Below are positions 1 through 10,003 of a stretch of 64,000 nt of DNA, in pieces. The stretch comes from Prevotella sp. GTDB taxonomy: Bacteria; Bacteroidota; Bacteroidia; Bacteroidales; Muribaculaceae. Each line of letters starts with the position of its first letter. Positions within the stretch are counted from its first letter, which is position 1. The notes under the pieces are model-generated. The model worked only from the letters and a program-made list of their open reading frames with translations. It made no database searches and was not told where the DNA came from. The stretch covers positions 44,652-108,651 of the forward strand of contig JAMPIK010000004.1 of assembly GCA_023662865.1 (NCBI GenBank), given 5' to 3'. Position numbers and translations under genes: made by a program.

Positions 1-350
1 CGCAGCTCACTTTCACCGCTTCCGAGTGCAAGTTTACTTCCCCCACCTACGAAGTTACTCATGATATGGCCGATATATCCGAAGCCCGTTTTGCAATGGT
101 GACTTCCGGCATTGAAAGCACTGAAACGGATTGCATTAAAGTGGACTTGTCTTCTCCCGGCACACTTGTGGTTTCCGGAATTAAATCCGCCTCACCGGTT
201 AACGTGTACAGCCTTGAAGGTATCAATGTTGCATCTGCAACAGCTTCCGCATCAGAGTCGGTAACTATGGATATCTCTCGCCTTCAAAAGAATGCCGTAT
301 ATATTGTGTCAATAGCTAATCTGAAACAATTTAAAATCTATATAAGATGA
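1..350 (+). CDS. 3' end of a T9SS cargo protein (5'-truncated by window edge)
   Basis: The reading frame is open from base 3 with no start needed, so this is the C-terminal part of a longer protein. The last ~75 residues look like a Bacteroidota type A sorting domain: a short beta-rich block with the pattern VVSG...VNVYSLEG...A...YIVSI...FKIYIR. In known T9SS cargo this domain directs export through SprA and surface attachment or release. The rest of the protein lies outside the window, so its function cannot be given. Its stop codon overlaps the next start (ATGA), which suggests translational coupling with the protease gene. Confidence 0.75.
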   Translation, partial: QLTFTASECKFTSPTYEVTHDMADISEARFAMVTSGIESTETDCIKVDLSSPGTLVVSGIKSASPVNVYSLEGINVASATASASESVTMDISRLQKNAVYIVSIANLKQFKIYIR

Positions 351-1939
351 AGAAATACTTAATGACGGGCATCGTTGCAAGCGTGTTTGTCGGCTCGCAG
401 TTCCTTTTCGCGGCTGCCGACTACAATCTTGTGATTACCCAAAAGAATGGTAGCAAGATTGAAATCCCTACCGAAGATATTGAAAACATAGTTTTCGATG
501 AGCCGGTAAAGCAGGGCACAGTTCTTGAAACTCCATACGTCAATGTAGTGAAGACAGACTACAGCGACTTTATGATGCAATGGACTTCCATTCCCAACGC
601 AAAGGGATATGAATGGACGGTAGACGGTCGCAACCCGACAGTGACAGAGTCCACTCAGTTCAAAATCTATAATATTGCAGAAGGCACTCACACTGTAAGT
701 GTACGCGCTCTCGCAGCCAACGATGATTATGTAGACTCCGAACCGGCTGTAAAAGAAATTGTAGCCGATTTCCGTGTGAAAACAGCTCTCGGCGATGTGA
801 CTGAAAACTCAATCGCCGCTTCATTCACTGCCAACTGCACACACGACTATTTTGTGGGCGTTGTTGCCGAGGTCGATTGCTCCAATCCGGCTAACATGGC
901 AGCTTACATCACTGCCAACGCACAGAAATGTCAGCGTACAGTGGTGAACGGCTCACAGCAGAAAGATGTGAACTTTACCGGCCTTGAAGCGGGTACAAAC
1001 TACAATGTAGTAGCTTATAGTGAAGGTCTCGACTACTGCTTTGCCACCGCAAGCAAAACAGTGTCTACACAGACATATGAACCCGGCGCCAAAGGCAAAG
1101 TATTCCCTAACGGTGTGTCCGAGCAGGGCGGTTTCTGGGATGTAGATAAAGTGGGAGACACCACAGCTCGCGGTCTTGACGACTCTGACGACCAGACCGG
1201 AAAAGGCGGTGACAACGAGCTTTGCTGGGGTTGCACAGCTTCAGGCATGATTCAATGGTGGCTCGACGAGTATGAGCGTCAAACCGGAGAAAAATGTCAG
1301 CTCAAAGCCGAACTACCCTCTCACGGTCTGTATTCCACTAACGTGATGGAAGCTATTGTTCGCGCATATCCCAATGTGGGCGGCGACGCGCGCGAGGCTA
1401 TCAAATGGTTCTTCGCCGGTGTTACGAACAACAGTACCCTCAACGAGGTGCCTACATATAACGAAAACTACGCCAACTGGAAAGGCGGTTTTGTAGGCAT
1501 GACAAACGAGGAGGCTCTCTCATATTTCCATGTTTCCGCCGAGGCAAGCGACGGCTATAATGAATATCCGTATGTCTTCCACCGCACATATTCAATGAGA
1601 GGCCTTGATCTTAATCAAGCCAAGAAGAAATTTGCTCGAATATTGATTGAAACTCTGGAAATGGGTCCCGCCGGATTGGTAGTTCCCGCTCACTCTCTGG
1701 CTATTTGGGGTTGCGAATATGAGGTTGACGCCGATGGCGATCCCATCATCACCAATCTTTATATCGGTGAAAACGGTATCAACGATGGCAATGTAAAGAA
1801 TGGCCTGAACGTGTGCCCAATGCAGTACAAGAGTCCCAACGAGTTCTGGTTCTATCTGCCCTCAATGCACGACGGCGGCTCTGTAAATACCACCAGAATC
1901 AACTATTTCTTCGGTCTTAAAGGTTACAAAGCCAAATAA
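347..1939 (+). CDS. IdeS/Mac-like (family C66) secreted cysteine endopeptidase
   Basis: 530 residues with a Sec signal peptide (about residues 1-23), a short beta domain of the type common in Bacteroidales surface proteins (NLVITQKNGSKIEIP), fibronectin-III-like repeats to about residue 245, then a papain-like domain. That domain matches the IdeS/Mac pattern: FWDVDK (Lys268, equivalent of the oxyanion Lys84 of IdeS), the nucleophile in ELCWGCTASGMIQWW (Cys293; IdeS has LLCGAATAGNMLHWW) and HSLAIWG (His449; IdeS has HVINLWG). The downstream acidic position, VTDSD in IdeS, is YIGEN here (Glu475). A ~17-residue insert separates the Lys and Cys motifs. IdeS cleaves the IgG hinge; the substrate here is unknown. 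No T9SS sorting domain is visible at the C-terminus although both neighbours have one. The start overlaps the upstream stop (ATGA). Alignment was made from memory of the family. Confidence 0.75.
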   Translation: MKKYLMTGIVASVFVGSQFLFAAADYNLVITQKNGSKIEIPTEDIENIVFDEPVKQGTVLETPYVNVVKTDYSDFMMQWTSIPNAKGYEWTVDGRNPTVTESTQFKIYNIAEGTHTVSVRALAANDDYVDSEPAVKEIVADFRVKTALGDVTENSIAASFTANCTHDYFVGVVAEVDCSNPANMAAYITANAQKCQRTVVNGSQQKDVNFTGLEAGTNYNVVAYSEGLDYCFATASKTVSTQTYEPGAKGKVFPNGVSEQGGFWDVDKVGDTTARGLDDSDDQTGKGGDNELCWGCTASGMIQWWLDEYERQTGEKCQLKAELPSHGLYSTNVMEAIVRAYPNVGGDAREAIKWFFAGVTNNSTLNEVPTYNENYANWKGGFVGMTNEEALSYFHVSAEASDGYNEYPYVFHRTYSMRGLDLNQAKKKFARILIETLEMGPAGLVVPAHSLAIWGCEYEVDADGDPIITNLYIGENGINDGNVKNGLNVCPMQYKSPNEFWFYLPSMHDGGSVNTTRINYFFGLKGYKAK

Positions 1940-1957
1940 TTAAACAGATACATACAC

Positions 1958-4900
1958 GTGAAAGCACTTAAATATTTCATGGCATCAGTGCTGCTTGGAG
2001 GCTGCGCACTCGCTTCGAGTGCCGCCTCCGGCACAGAGCCAACCCTGTTTGGGTATCAGCATAACTACAATTTAGGCACCGTGCCCACCGGCTTGTTTGA
2101 GATTGCTCCCGGGCAACAAAATCCGAACTTCCTGTGGGACGACACAATTTATAAACAAGCAAACGGAACTACTACCGGCTATGTAATGACTTCCGGTTGG
2201 TTGCGTGACGGTAAGCTGTGCGGATATGTCACTCAATATCCCACACCGAGTAACTCTTACTATAAATATGTGGAGCGTGACCTCAAAACCGGAGAGGTAA
2301 CAAAAGAGGTTAATGTCGACTTGTCAACAAGTTGGGAGAATTGCTTCCTGAGTGCAACTTATTGCCCGGATGACGACCGTATATATGGTTACGGATTTAA
2401 TGCCGCACGTACCTCTTTTGCTTTCAAAAGCGCACCGGCATCCAATCCCTCCCAAGCTGTTATAATCAAAGAAACCGGTAAAAGTTATCCCGGTTCCATT
2501 GCTTATAATCCTGAAGAAGGTACTTTTTATGGTGTAATGAATGTAAAGAATGGTGACGGCTATTACGACAATACATTCGTTTCCATAGATGTCAATACCG
2601 GCCAGACAACCGAGGTGTTTAAACTCAACATGGGTGTAGACTCTGATATAAAATGTACCGGCGGTTTGCTGTGGGAACCCTCACGACAGGAATTCGTATG
2701 GAATTGGTATACTGTACATGACGGTCAGTCTCCTCAATCAAAGCTCGTGGCTATTAATCCGGTCACCAAGTCCATTACAACCCTGAAAAATTTCCCCACC
2801 GGTTACAATTTCTTGTACTTTGTAAGTCAAGACAATGAGCCGGTAGCCAATGCAACTGCGCCCGCGCAGATTTCAGATTTCAACGCGACAGTCGGTACTG
2901 ACAACAATGTCAATATTTCTTTCATGCTGCCTTCTCGTTATGAAAATGGCAACTCTATTGAAGGAAATGTAACCTACACGATTTATGTTGACGGCAAACA
3001 AGTAAAATCAGCTGCAGCGGCAGCCGGCTCAAACGTTTCATATTCGCAAAATCTTACTGACGGAACTCACTTCTTCCGTGTTGTGACTTCTGTAAATGGC
3101 GTGGAAAGCTTGTCAAGCGTAAATGCAGTGTATGTAGGCGATGATTCTCCCTGCGCTCCCGAAAATATCGTACTTACCACTACCAATCTTACTTGGAATG
3201 CTGTGACACAAGGTATTGCCGGAAACACACTTTCCAACGTTAAATACCGCGTGGCAATCAACGGTATGACAGTAGCCGAAACGGCTAATACCTCTTTTGA
3301 TGTTACCGATGTAGTGCTCACCGATTATGACCTAACCAATTATCAGGCACAAGTATGGGCTATCTACAATGGCCGCGAATCCAAGGCCGGATACTCCAAC
3401 TCGCTTATAGTAGGTGAACCCTGGTCAGTACCCTTTACTATTGAGCCTACTGCAAGACAGTTCTCTCTGATGGAGCAATTTGATGCAGACAATGACGGTG
3501 TGCAATGGAGTCTTGACTCGGATGATCTTTCAGACGGTTATTATCTGACTTCCGGTTTCTCTCGCAATAATGCCAGCGATGACTGGATTTTCCTTCCCAA
3601 ATTCAAAGCATCAGCTGATAAGGTATATGAGATATCTTTTGATGTACTCTTGGCTGATGTAGACCTTTACGGCGGTAAGGCCGAAGTATGGATTGGCGAT
3701 GCCCCGACAAAGGATGCCATGAAGAAAGAAATTGTTCCGGCAATAAGCATTCTTTCCGACAACGCCAATGAGACATATACCGGACAGTTCCGTCCCGACG
3801 GCGACTTGACCGGTAAGGATTTGTATGTAGGTATCGGTGTGACAAGCCGTGAAGGCACACTTTGTCCACTCCGCTTCCAAAACATTTCCGTGAAAGACGC
3901 AAACATCAATATGTCTGCTCCGGCACAAGTAAGCAATCTTGCCGCTGCCCCCAAAGAGGACGATCCGAAATACTCCAAGGTTACTTTCACAATGCCTGAA
4001 AAGACTCTTTCCGGCACAGCATTGTCTGCCTCCGAACAGATTAAGGCTATCATAATTGTTCAAGAGTCGAACACTACCACTACTGTAACCGGTAAGCCCG
4101 GCGAGCAGGTTGCCGCTGAAATTTTGACCGGCGCCAAGGAATGTATGATTAGTGTCACTCCCTCTGTCAACAACGTGAACGGTATGTCTGCCAACTGTGT
4201 TAACGGTTATGATGTTGCCATACCCGGCGCGGTAAGAAATCTCACTTACGCATTCGACAAAACAGACTGCAACCTTTATATTCATTGGGATGCCCCCGAC
4301 AAAGATATCAACGGCAACCCCATGAGCGGTGACCAATGCAACTACAACGTGTGGATGCAAAATCCGGAAACAAACGAGTTTGAGTTTGCGGTAAATGTTC
4401 CCTATCCCTTGCAGTTCGCTACAATGAATATGGACAACAACACCACATTGCAGGATCTTAAAATTGCCATTACCGCCGCCAACAGATATGGCGAGTCTAC
4501 CGAACGAGTATATCTCATCACACAGGTAGGCAATCCCTTGTCAATGCCTATTTCGGATGACTTGAACGGCAACGAATTCCGCTATGGCCCGATTACATAT
4601 TATGTGGCCGATCCTTATGACAAGGCAAAAATCGAATGGAACAATCCTTCAAAAGCCAATTGGGGTCTGTCTGATGCCATGCTCAATGTTGAGGGTGACG
4701 TACTTTGCGGTATTCCCTCCACTCCCGGAGCAATGACACGTCTTGACCTCCCGAAAGTGTCAACCGCCAACTATACGGATATCAAACTTGAACTTGACAT
4801 TTGGACCGGTGAAAATGCCGCCGAAACTACAATCAAGAGCATCTACGCATCCGATGAAACATTCGACCATATTGATATTGAATATTATCCGGCTGTAATG

Positions 4901-5287
4901 GCTGACATCATGAAGATACCGGCAGGCAGCGGTTACGAGAAAGTGACAGTTCCCTTCACAGAGCAGAGTCATCTTCCGTGGATGAATGTTGTAATCGAAT
5001 CAGTTTATCCTTCACTGAATTCTCGTTTCATTCTTGCCGGCTATGCGCTGAAAGGCACAGTGAGCGGTATTGACGAAGTGGAAGAGACTTTGTTTGGAAC
5101 AATTATAGGTCAGACCGGTTGCATAGCAATCAACGGCTACGATGGTGAGCAGGTGCGTATATATAATATTGACGGCACATTGGCAGCTACCCAAAGACTG
5201 TCGGATTCTTCATCAAGAATTTCAGTGCCGGCCGGTATTTATATCGTAAATGCAGGTCGTCGCACAGCAAAAGTTGTTGTGAAATAA
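1958..5287 (+). CDS. Large secreted protein with FN3-like domains and T9SS sorting domain
   Basis: 1,109 residues starting at GTG, 18 nt after the protease stop, with no promoter between, so probably co-transcribed. A signal peptide covers residues 1-23. The first third resembles a beta-propeller-like surface domain (repeated Asp-rich and aromatic segments), followed by several fibronectin-III-like modules (residues ~305-400, 410-480, 665-750, 760-850) and jelly-roll-like stretches. The C-terminus (VRIYNIDGTLAATQ ... GIYIVNAGRRTAKVVVK) is a type A T9SS sorting domain. No catalytic motif was recognised. A binding or adhesin role is inferred from architecture only; linkage to the protease suggests a shared target. 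No ATG alternative near the 5' end would keep the signal peptide. Confidence 0.7.
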   Translation: MKALKYFMASVLLGGCALASSAASGTEPTLFGYQHNYNLGTVPTGLFEIAPGQQNPNFLWDDTIYKQANGTTTGYVMTSGWLRDGKLCGYVTQYPTPSNSYYKYVERDLKTGEVTKEVNVDLSTSWENCFLSATYCPDDDRIYGYGFNAARTSFAFKSAPASNPSQAVIIKETGKSYPGSIAYNPEEGTFYGVMNVKNGDGYYDNTFVSIDVNTGQTTEVFKLNMGVDSDIKCTGGLLWEPSRQEFVWNWYTVHDGQSPQSKLVAINPVTKSITTLKNFPTGYNFLYFVSQDNEPVANATAPAQISDFNATVGTDNNVNISFMLPSRYENGNSIEGNVTYTIYVDGKQVKSAAAAAGSNVSYSQNLTDGTHFFRVVTSVNGVESLSSVNAVYVGDDSPCAPENIVLTTTNLTWNAVTQGIAGNTLSNVKYRVAINGMTVAETANTSFDVTDVVLTDYDLTNYQAQVWAIYNGRESKAGYSNSLIVGEPWSVPFTIEPTARQFSLMEQFDADNDGVQWSLDSDDLSDGYYLTSGFSRNNASDDWIFLPKFKASADKVYEISFDVLLADVDLYGGKAEVWIGDAPTKDAMKKEIVPAISILSDNANETYTGQFRPDGDLTGKDLYVGIGVTSREGTLCPLRFQNISVKDANINMSAPAQVSNLAAAPKEDDPKYSKVTFTMPEKTLSGTALSASEQIKAIIIVQESNTTTTVTGKPGEQVAAEILTGAKECMISVTPSVNNVNGMSANCVNGYDVAIPGAVRNLTYAFDKTDCNLYIHWDAPDKDINGNPMSGDQCNYNVWMQNPETNEFEFAVNVPYPLQFATMNMDNNTTLQDLKIAITAANRYGESTERVYLITQVGNPLSMPISDDLNGNEFRYGPITYYVADPYDKAKIEWNNPSKANWGLSDAMLNVEGDVLCGIPSTPGAMTRLDLPKVSTANYTDIKLELDIWTGENAAETTIKSIYASDETFDHIDIEYYPAVMADIMKIPAGSGYEKVTVPFTEQSHLPWMNVVIESVYPSLNSRFILAGYALKGTVSGIDEVEETLFGTIIGQTGCIAINGYDGEQVRIYNIDGTLAATQRLSDSSSRISVPAGIYIVNAGRRTAKVVVK

Positions 5288-5316
5288 TCGCCGGTATACC
5301 GACATACCACGATAAA

Positions 5317-5353
5317 AAGAAAAGCTTCAGCTGCAAAAGTTGAGGCTTTTCTT
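5317..5353 (+). terminator. Rho-independent terminator after the surface-protein cluster
   Basis: Arms AAGAAAAGC (5317-5325) and GCTTTTCTT (5345-5353) pair perfectly, and the stem extends inward with a few wobble pairs. A T-rich stretch follows. It lies 30 nt after the stop of the 1,109-residue protein and separates that cluster from tamB. Confidence 0.7.
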
Positions 5354-5381
5354 GTTTTGATATATTGTGCATGGGCTAAAA

Positions 5382-5413
5382 TTTGGATTGCAACAAAAAT
5401 AGCAGTAAATTTG
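5382..5413 (+). promoter_or_regulatory. Bacteroidota sigma-A promoter for tamB
   Basis: TTTG (-33 box) at 5382-5385, a 20-nt spacer, then TAAATTTG (-7 box) at 5406-5413. The expected start of transcription is about 6 nt further on, giving a leader of roughly 15 nt before the TTG start of tamB at 5435. This position supports the TTG start. Confidence 0.7.
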
Positions 5414-5434
5414 CACTCTAATTACAGAGAATAA

Positions 5435-8400
5435 TTGCGCAAAGCGTACAAAATATTAAGAAGTATTATAGTTTCCCTCTTGCTCACTGTGGCGGGACTG
5501 TATCTGCTGCTGTATGTGGCGATACTCTTGCCCCCGGTGCAAGAGTTCCTGTGTACGGTAGTCTCCGAGCAACTCTCTTACAAGACCGGCGGTCGTGTGA
5601 AAATAGGGTCTATGAGGCTTGCACCCTTTAATGAGGTGCAACTCTATGATGTAGACCTTGCCGACCCGAAAGGAGTTCATGTGCTTGATGCGCAAACTAT
5701 CGGTGCCGGCATCAGTATCGGTCAGCTCATTTTTGAGCGAAAGGTCGTGGTGACATACGCTGAGATTATAGGTCTGAATGCGCATATTACACAAGCCGAA
5801 CCCGGTGCACTGCTTAATATACAGTTCCTTATCGATGCATTTAAAAGCAAAGAGAAGAAAGAGCCGGCGAAATTTGATGTGGTGCTGAACAATGTTATCT
5901 TGAGAGATTGTGCATTGAGTTATGACAAACTATGGCTGCCGGAAGGGTCTGCCGAACGCTTTGACATCAACCATGTACTACTTACGGATATTTCCGCCGA
6001 TTTGCGCGTGCCGGTGCTCAAAAACGATGAATATAAACTTGACCTGCGCGCACTCTCTTTGAAAGAAGCGTCAGGTCTTAGCATCAATAAGTTAAGCGGA
6101 AATTTTCATCTCACTCAAACCAACCTTGAAATTCTTGACACTCAGATTGAGTTGCCCGGCACGAGCATTTCTCTCCCCAATCTGAAATTTGATATCAACG
6201 GTTGGAAAGCCATAGACAAGCAGATATTGGAAAAGCCTGTAAACTTGAAGCTCTCGGAAATTACAATAACCCCGGCAGACTTTAAATGCTTTGTCCCGGC
6301 ATTGGAACACTATCAGCAGACTGTTTGGATTACAGTCGATGCCTCCTGGTTTAATGGAGATGTAGATATCGAGCACTTGGATATCATGTCGCAACCGGGC
6401 ATCAAGTTGTCGCTGCGAGGTCAGCTCCGAGGCCTTACCGGCCCGCTTGAACAAATGAGCGCGAGGCTGCCGCTGTTTAAACTTGAAGCCGATGGCCGTG
6501 CCATAAATTCAATTGTTAATGATTTTGCCAAACTCTCGGAGAACTCCAAAGCTCTGATTGCCCGGCTTGGTGATGTGAATATAAACGCCGCTCTCTCAGG
6601 CTCTGCAACTGATGCAAACTTCGACGGCAAATTCACCATAGCACAAGGCAGCGCACAACTTAATCTGAATTACACTGCACTCCCGGACAGCGGCCACTCC
6701 CTGCGAGGCACAGTGAATACCGAAGGCTTTGATTTGGGAGCACTCCTTGATAATGATGATTTCGGGCTGTTGAGAGCAAATGTGGTTACCGACCTTACTT
6801 ATCGAGGAAATGATATTCTGAAAGGACTCAACGGAACGGCCCAACTTGATGTGCCGCTGTTCACGTTCAAAGGATATCCGTATGTAAATATTTGGGCTGA
6901 TATAGAAAAACACGGGTCGCAAGTCTTAGGGCAAGTGTCTGTTGCTGACCCGAATATAGACTTTGATGTAGATGCCGTTGTGTCAATAGCCGGCTCCGCC
7001 TCCACTCTCGATGCAGCCGCCGACATACGAGTCTGCAACATTTCAGCATTAAATCTTGGCACACCCTTTGATGATGTAAGCCTTACCGGAAAGATGGACG
7101 CCTCACTTTCCGGCAATAACCTCTCCAATGTGCAGGGACACGTTGATATACAAAATCTCAGATACAGTTCAGCCTCACAGCCGGAAATTGTATGCGAGCA
7201 TTTGTTTGTTGAGTCGATAAAGGGAGAGCTGCCACACTCTTTGACTCTGCAATCCGATTATGTGGATTTTAACCTGTGCGGTGAATACGATCTTACATCG
7301 CTGCCGAATGCTTTCAAAGAGCTTGCCTCATATTTCCTGCCCAATCTTATTGCAGGCTCTCCAGCGAGGGAACATCTCTCGGCTCAGGATTTTGATTTCT
7401 CTGTGTTGTTGAAGAAAGACAGCGGATTGCTTGAAAAAATAAAATCTCCGATTACGATTTTCGAGGATTTGCAACTCACCGGTTCATATAATTCCGAAGA
7501 GGGTATTGCCAAGTTCAACCTTGACATACCGTATATGCTTCAAGGGCAAAATCGGCTTATTCGCAACACGCATCTGAGCCTTGATGTAGACACCGCCTCC
7601 AACAAGTGTTTGCTGAGTTTGGGCACAGTGATTCCCAATGACAAAGGTGATATAAGCATCTCATTAGATGCAAAGGCTCGCGATGGAAAAATAGACACCG
7701 GCCTGCAATGGAATTTGGGGCGTAAGCGAGATTATAAAGGTTTGGTAAGTCTGACAGCCGACTTCCTGAAAGACGAATCTGGCAACCGAGCCATTGACTT
7801 GGCAGTCAACCCCTCTACATTCGCAGTAAATGACACTGTATGGAACATTGACCCCGGAAAGATTATGTATGCCGATAAGTCGCTAACGGTAGAAGGGGTG
7901 AAAGTGCACCGCCCCGGTCAATACGCGCTCATTGAGGGAAAAGCTACTGCGTCGGCTGACGATAAAATTCAAATCTCACTTCAAGATATTGACCTCAATT
8001 ATATCTTCGAGACACTCAATATCGAGTATGTGCAATTCGGCGGTCGTGCTTCCGGCACCCTTAATGCCGCTGCCGTATTCAGTAAAGAGCCACAGCTTTA
8101 CACCGACAACCTTGTTGTTAATAATATAATGTACAACCGATGTGTACTCGGTGATGCTTACATAAATTCTCATTTCGACTTGGGGAAGAAAAGTGTGTAT
8201 CTGGATGCGGATATACAGGAGGGCGGGAAACAAGTGGCACACATTTACGGTGACATCTTCGTAGTAGGCGAAGCGCTTGATTTGTATTGTGACGCCGATG
8301 AAGTGAATGTGGCTTTCCTCAAACCATTCATGATTGCTTTCTGCTCCGATGTGAAAGGTCGCGCCACCGGAAGTGTGCGCCTTTTCGGAACATTCAAAGA

Positions 8401-10003
8401 CATTGACCTCACGGGCAAGGTATATGCCAATCGGTTGGATATGAAGATTGATGTGCTGAACACATGGTATACGGTACACGACTCCGTAACTCTTGAGCCG
8501 GGAAGCATCAATATAGATAATGTGACCGTGTATGACCGGGAAGGGCACACTGCGTTGCTCAACGGGCGTATCACACACCGCTATTTCCACGAGCCGAGGT
8601 TTGACTTTACCTTTACGAAAGCGAAGGATTTCCTCGTTTACGACACCAACGCCTCAATCAATCCCATATGGTATGGCACGGTATACGGCTCCGGCTCCGG
8701 CACAATTCACGGAGTGCCCGGGTTCATTGACATCAAAGTTGATGTAACCACTTGTCCGCGTTCTTCATTCACCTTTGTGATTTCCGACACGGAGGAAGCC
8801 GAGACTTTCGAATTCCTTACTTTCACAGACAAGCGCAAAGAAGCTTTGGAAGCTGCAAAAGTCGAGGAGCATATATCAACAGATGATATACCCTGGTATA
8901 TTCACGAATTCATTCAGAAGAAAAAGAAAAAGCAAGAGCAGGCAGCCGTGCCAACCCGTTATGCCATGGATATCAGAGTCACGGCTACCCCGGAAGCCGA
9001 TTTGACTATTGTGATGGACCCCATAGCCGGCGATAAAATCAAAGCAAACGGCGAGGGAAGTATGCGTATGTCTTACAACTCCGAGGGGGAACTCGACCTG
9101 TATGGCACATATTCCATAATAAAAGGTAACTATAATTTCACATTGCAAGATGTTATTGTCCGCGACTTCAAGATACGCGAGGGCTCGAAAATAAGCTTTA
9201 CAGGCGACCCCTTCGCCGCCGACCTCGACATCACGGCGGCTTATAGAGTGAACACCTCACTCACCGACCTTGACAAATCATTCGCAGATGACCGTGAGCT
9301 TAATCGTACCAACGTGCCGGTCGAAGCGTTGTTGAAGGTATCAGGCCCGATGATGAGTCCGGACATTGACTTCGACATTGAGTTGCCTACTCTTACGGAA
9401 GATGTGGCGCGCAAGGTGAAAAGCATTGTCTCCACCTCCGACATGATGAACCGTCAGATAGTCTATCTGCTCGCGCTTAATCGCTTCTATACTCCTGACT
9501 ATATGGGTACTTCCGGCTCAAACAACGAATTAGCTTCCGTGGCATCAACCACCATATCCTCGCAGCTCTCGAGCGTACTCGGCGAGTTGACACCCGGCTG
9601 GAGCTTCTCCCCATATTTCCGAACTGAAAAAGGAGACTTCTCCGACATGGAGGTAGACCTGGCTCTTTCCTCTACATTGCTCAACAACAGGCTTATACTC
9701 AACGGTAATTTAGGCTATCGCGACAAAGCTACCTCATCCACAACCTTTATAGGCGACTTTGATATCGAGTATCTGCTGAACCGTGCCGGCACATGGCGCC
9801 TTAAAGCATACAATCATTTCAATGATCAAAATTATTACTTGCGTTCGGCACTGACAACACAGGGAGTAGGAATTGTCTTTAAGAAAGACTTCGAACATTT
9901 CTTGCCCGGCATTTTCCGCCGCAATAAAAAGAAAAAGACTTCCTCTCCCACACCTTCCAATAGTCCGGCAATTAAGCCGGATGACAAAAACACAATAAAA
10001 TAA
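5435..10003 (+). CDS. tamB: TamB-like translocation and assembly module protein (DUF490)
   Basis: 1,522 residues, the usual size for Bacteroidota TamB. An N-terminal inner-membrane anchor (about residues 8-32) is followed by a very long beta-rich AsmA/TamB-type body made of repeated hydrophobic-groove strands, and a C-terminal DUF490 region from roughly residue 1090 with a basic tail. TamB spans the periplasm and works with a TamA-type Omp85 protein to insert outer-membrane proteins or move phospholipid. Its partner is the tamL-like gene at 18113, past ruvA and sprA. The start is TTG, chosen from the well-placed promoter and because it keeps the membrane anchor. The stop overlaps the ruvA start by one base (TAATG). 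Confidence 0.85.
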   Translation: MRKAYKILRSIIVSLLLTVAGLYLLLYVAILLPPVQEFLCTVVSEQLSYKTGGRVKIGSMRLAPFNEVQLYDVDLADPKGVHVLDAQTIGAGISIGQLIFERKVVVTYAEIIGLNAHITQAEPGALLNIQFLIDAFKSKEKKEPAKFDVVLNNVILRDCALSYDKLWLPEGSAERFDINHVLLTDISADLRVPVLKNDEYKLDLRALSLKEASGLSINKLSGNFHLTQTNLEILDTQIELPGTSISLPNLKFDINGWKAIDKQILEKPVNLKLSEITITPADFKCFVPALEHYQQTVWITVDASWFNGDVDIEHLDIMSQPGIKLSLRGQLRGLTGPLEQMSARLPLFKLEADGRAINSIVNDFAKLSENSKALIARLGDVNINAALSGSATDANFDGKFTIAQGSAQLNLNYTALPDSGHSLRGTVNTEGFDLGALLDNDDFGLLRANVVTDLTYRGNDILKGLNGTAQLDVPLFTFKGYPYVNIWADIEKHGSQVLGQVSVADPNIDFDVDAVVSIAGSASTLDAAADIRVCNISALNLGTPFDDVSLTGKMDASLSGNNLSNVQGHVDIQNLRYSSASQPEIVCEHLFVESIKGELPHSLTLQSDYVDFNLCGEYDLTSLPNAFKELASYFLPNLIAGSPAREHLSAQDFDFSVLLKKDSGLLEKIKSPITIFEDLQLTGSYNSEEGIAKFNLDIPYMLQGQNRLIRNTHLSLDVDTASNKCLLSLGTVIPNDKGDISISLDAKARDGKIDTGLQWNLGRKRDYKGLVSLTADFLKDESGNRAIDLAVNPSTFAVNDTVWNIDPGKIMYADKSLTVEGVKVHRPGQYALIEGKATASADDKIQISLQDIDLNYIFETLNIEYVQFGGRASGTLNAAAVFSKEPQLYTDNLVVNNIMYNRCVLGDAYINSHFDLGKKSVYLDADIQEGGKQVAHIYGDIFVVGEALDLYCDADEVNVAFLKPFMIAFCSDVKGRATGSVRLFGTFKDIDLTGKVYANRLDMKIDVLNTWYTVHDSVTLEPGSINIDNVTVYDREGHTALLNGRITHRYFHEPRFDFTFTKAKDFLVYDTNASINPIWYGTVYGSGSGTIHGVPGFIDIKVDVTTCPRSSFTFVISDTEEAETFEFLTFTDKRKEALEAAKVEEHISTDDIPWYIHEFIQKKKKKQEQAAVPTRYAMDIRVTATPEADLTIVMDPIAGDKIKANGEGSMRMSYNSEGELDLYGTYSIIKGNYNFTLQDVIVRDFKIREGSKISFTGDPFAADLDITAAYRVNTSLTDLDKSFADDRELNRTNVPVEALLKVSGPMMSPDIDFDIELPTLTEDVARKVKSIVSTSDMMNRQIVYLLALNRFYTPDYMGTSGSNNELASVASTTISSQLSSVLGELTPGWSFSPYFRTEKGDFSDMEVDLALSSTLLNNRLILNGNLGYRDKATSSTTFIGDFDIEYLLNRAGTWRLKAYNHFNDQNYYLRSALTTQGVGIVFKKDFEHFLPGIFRRNKKKKTSSPTPSNSPAIKPDDKNTIK

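Noticed and set aside
8000..8590. 204-codon minus-strand frame inside tamB
   Set aside because: It is antisense to the long, well-supported tamB coding region. It shows no domain, signal or codon pattern of its own.
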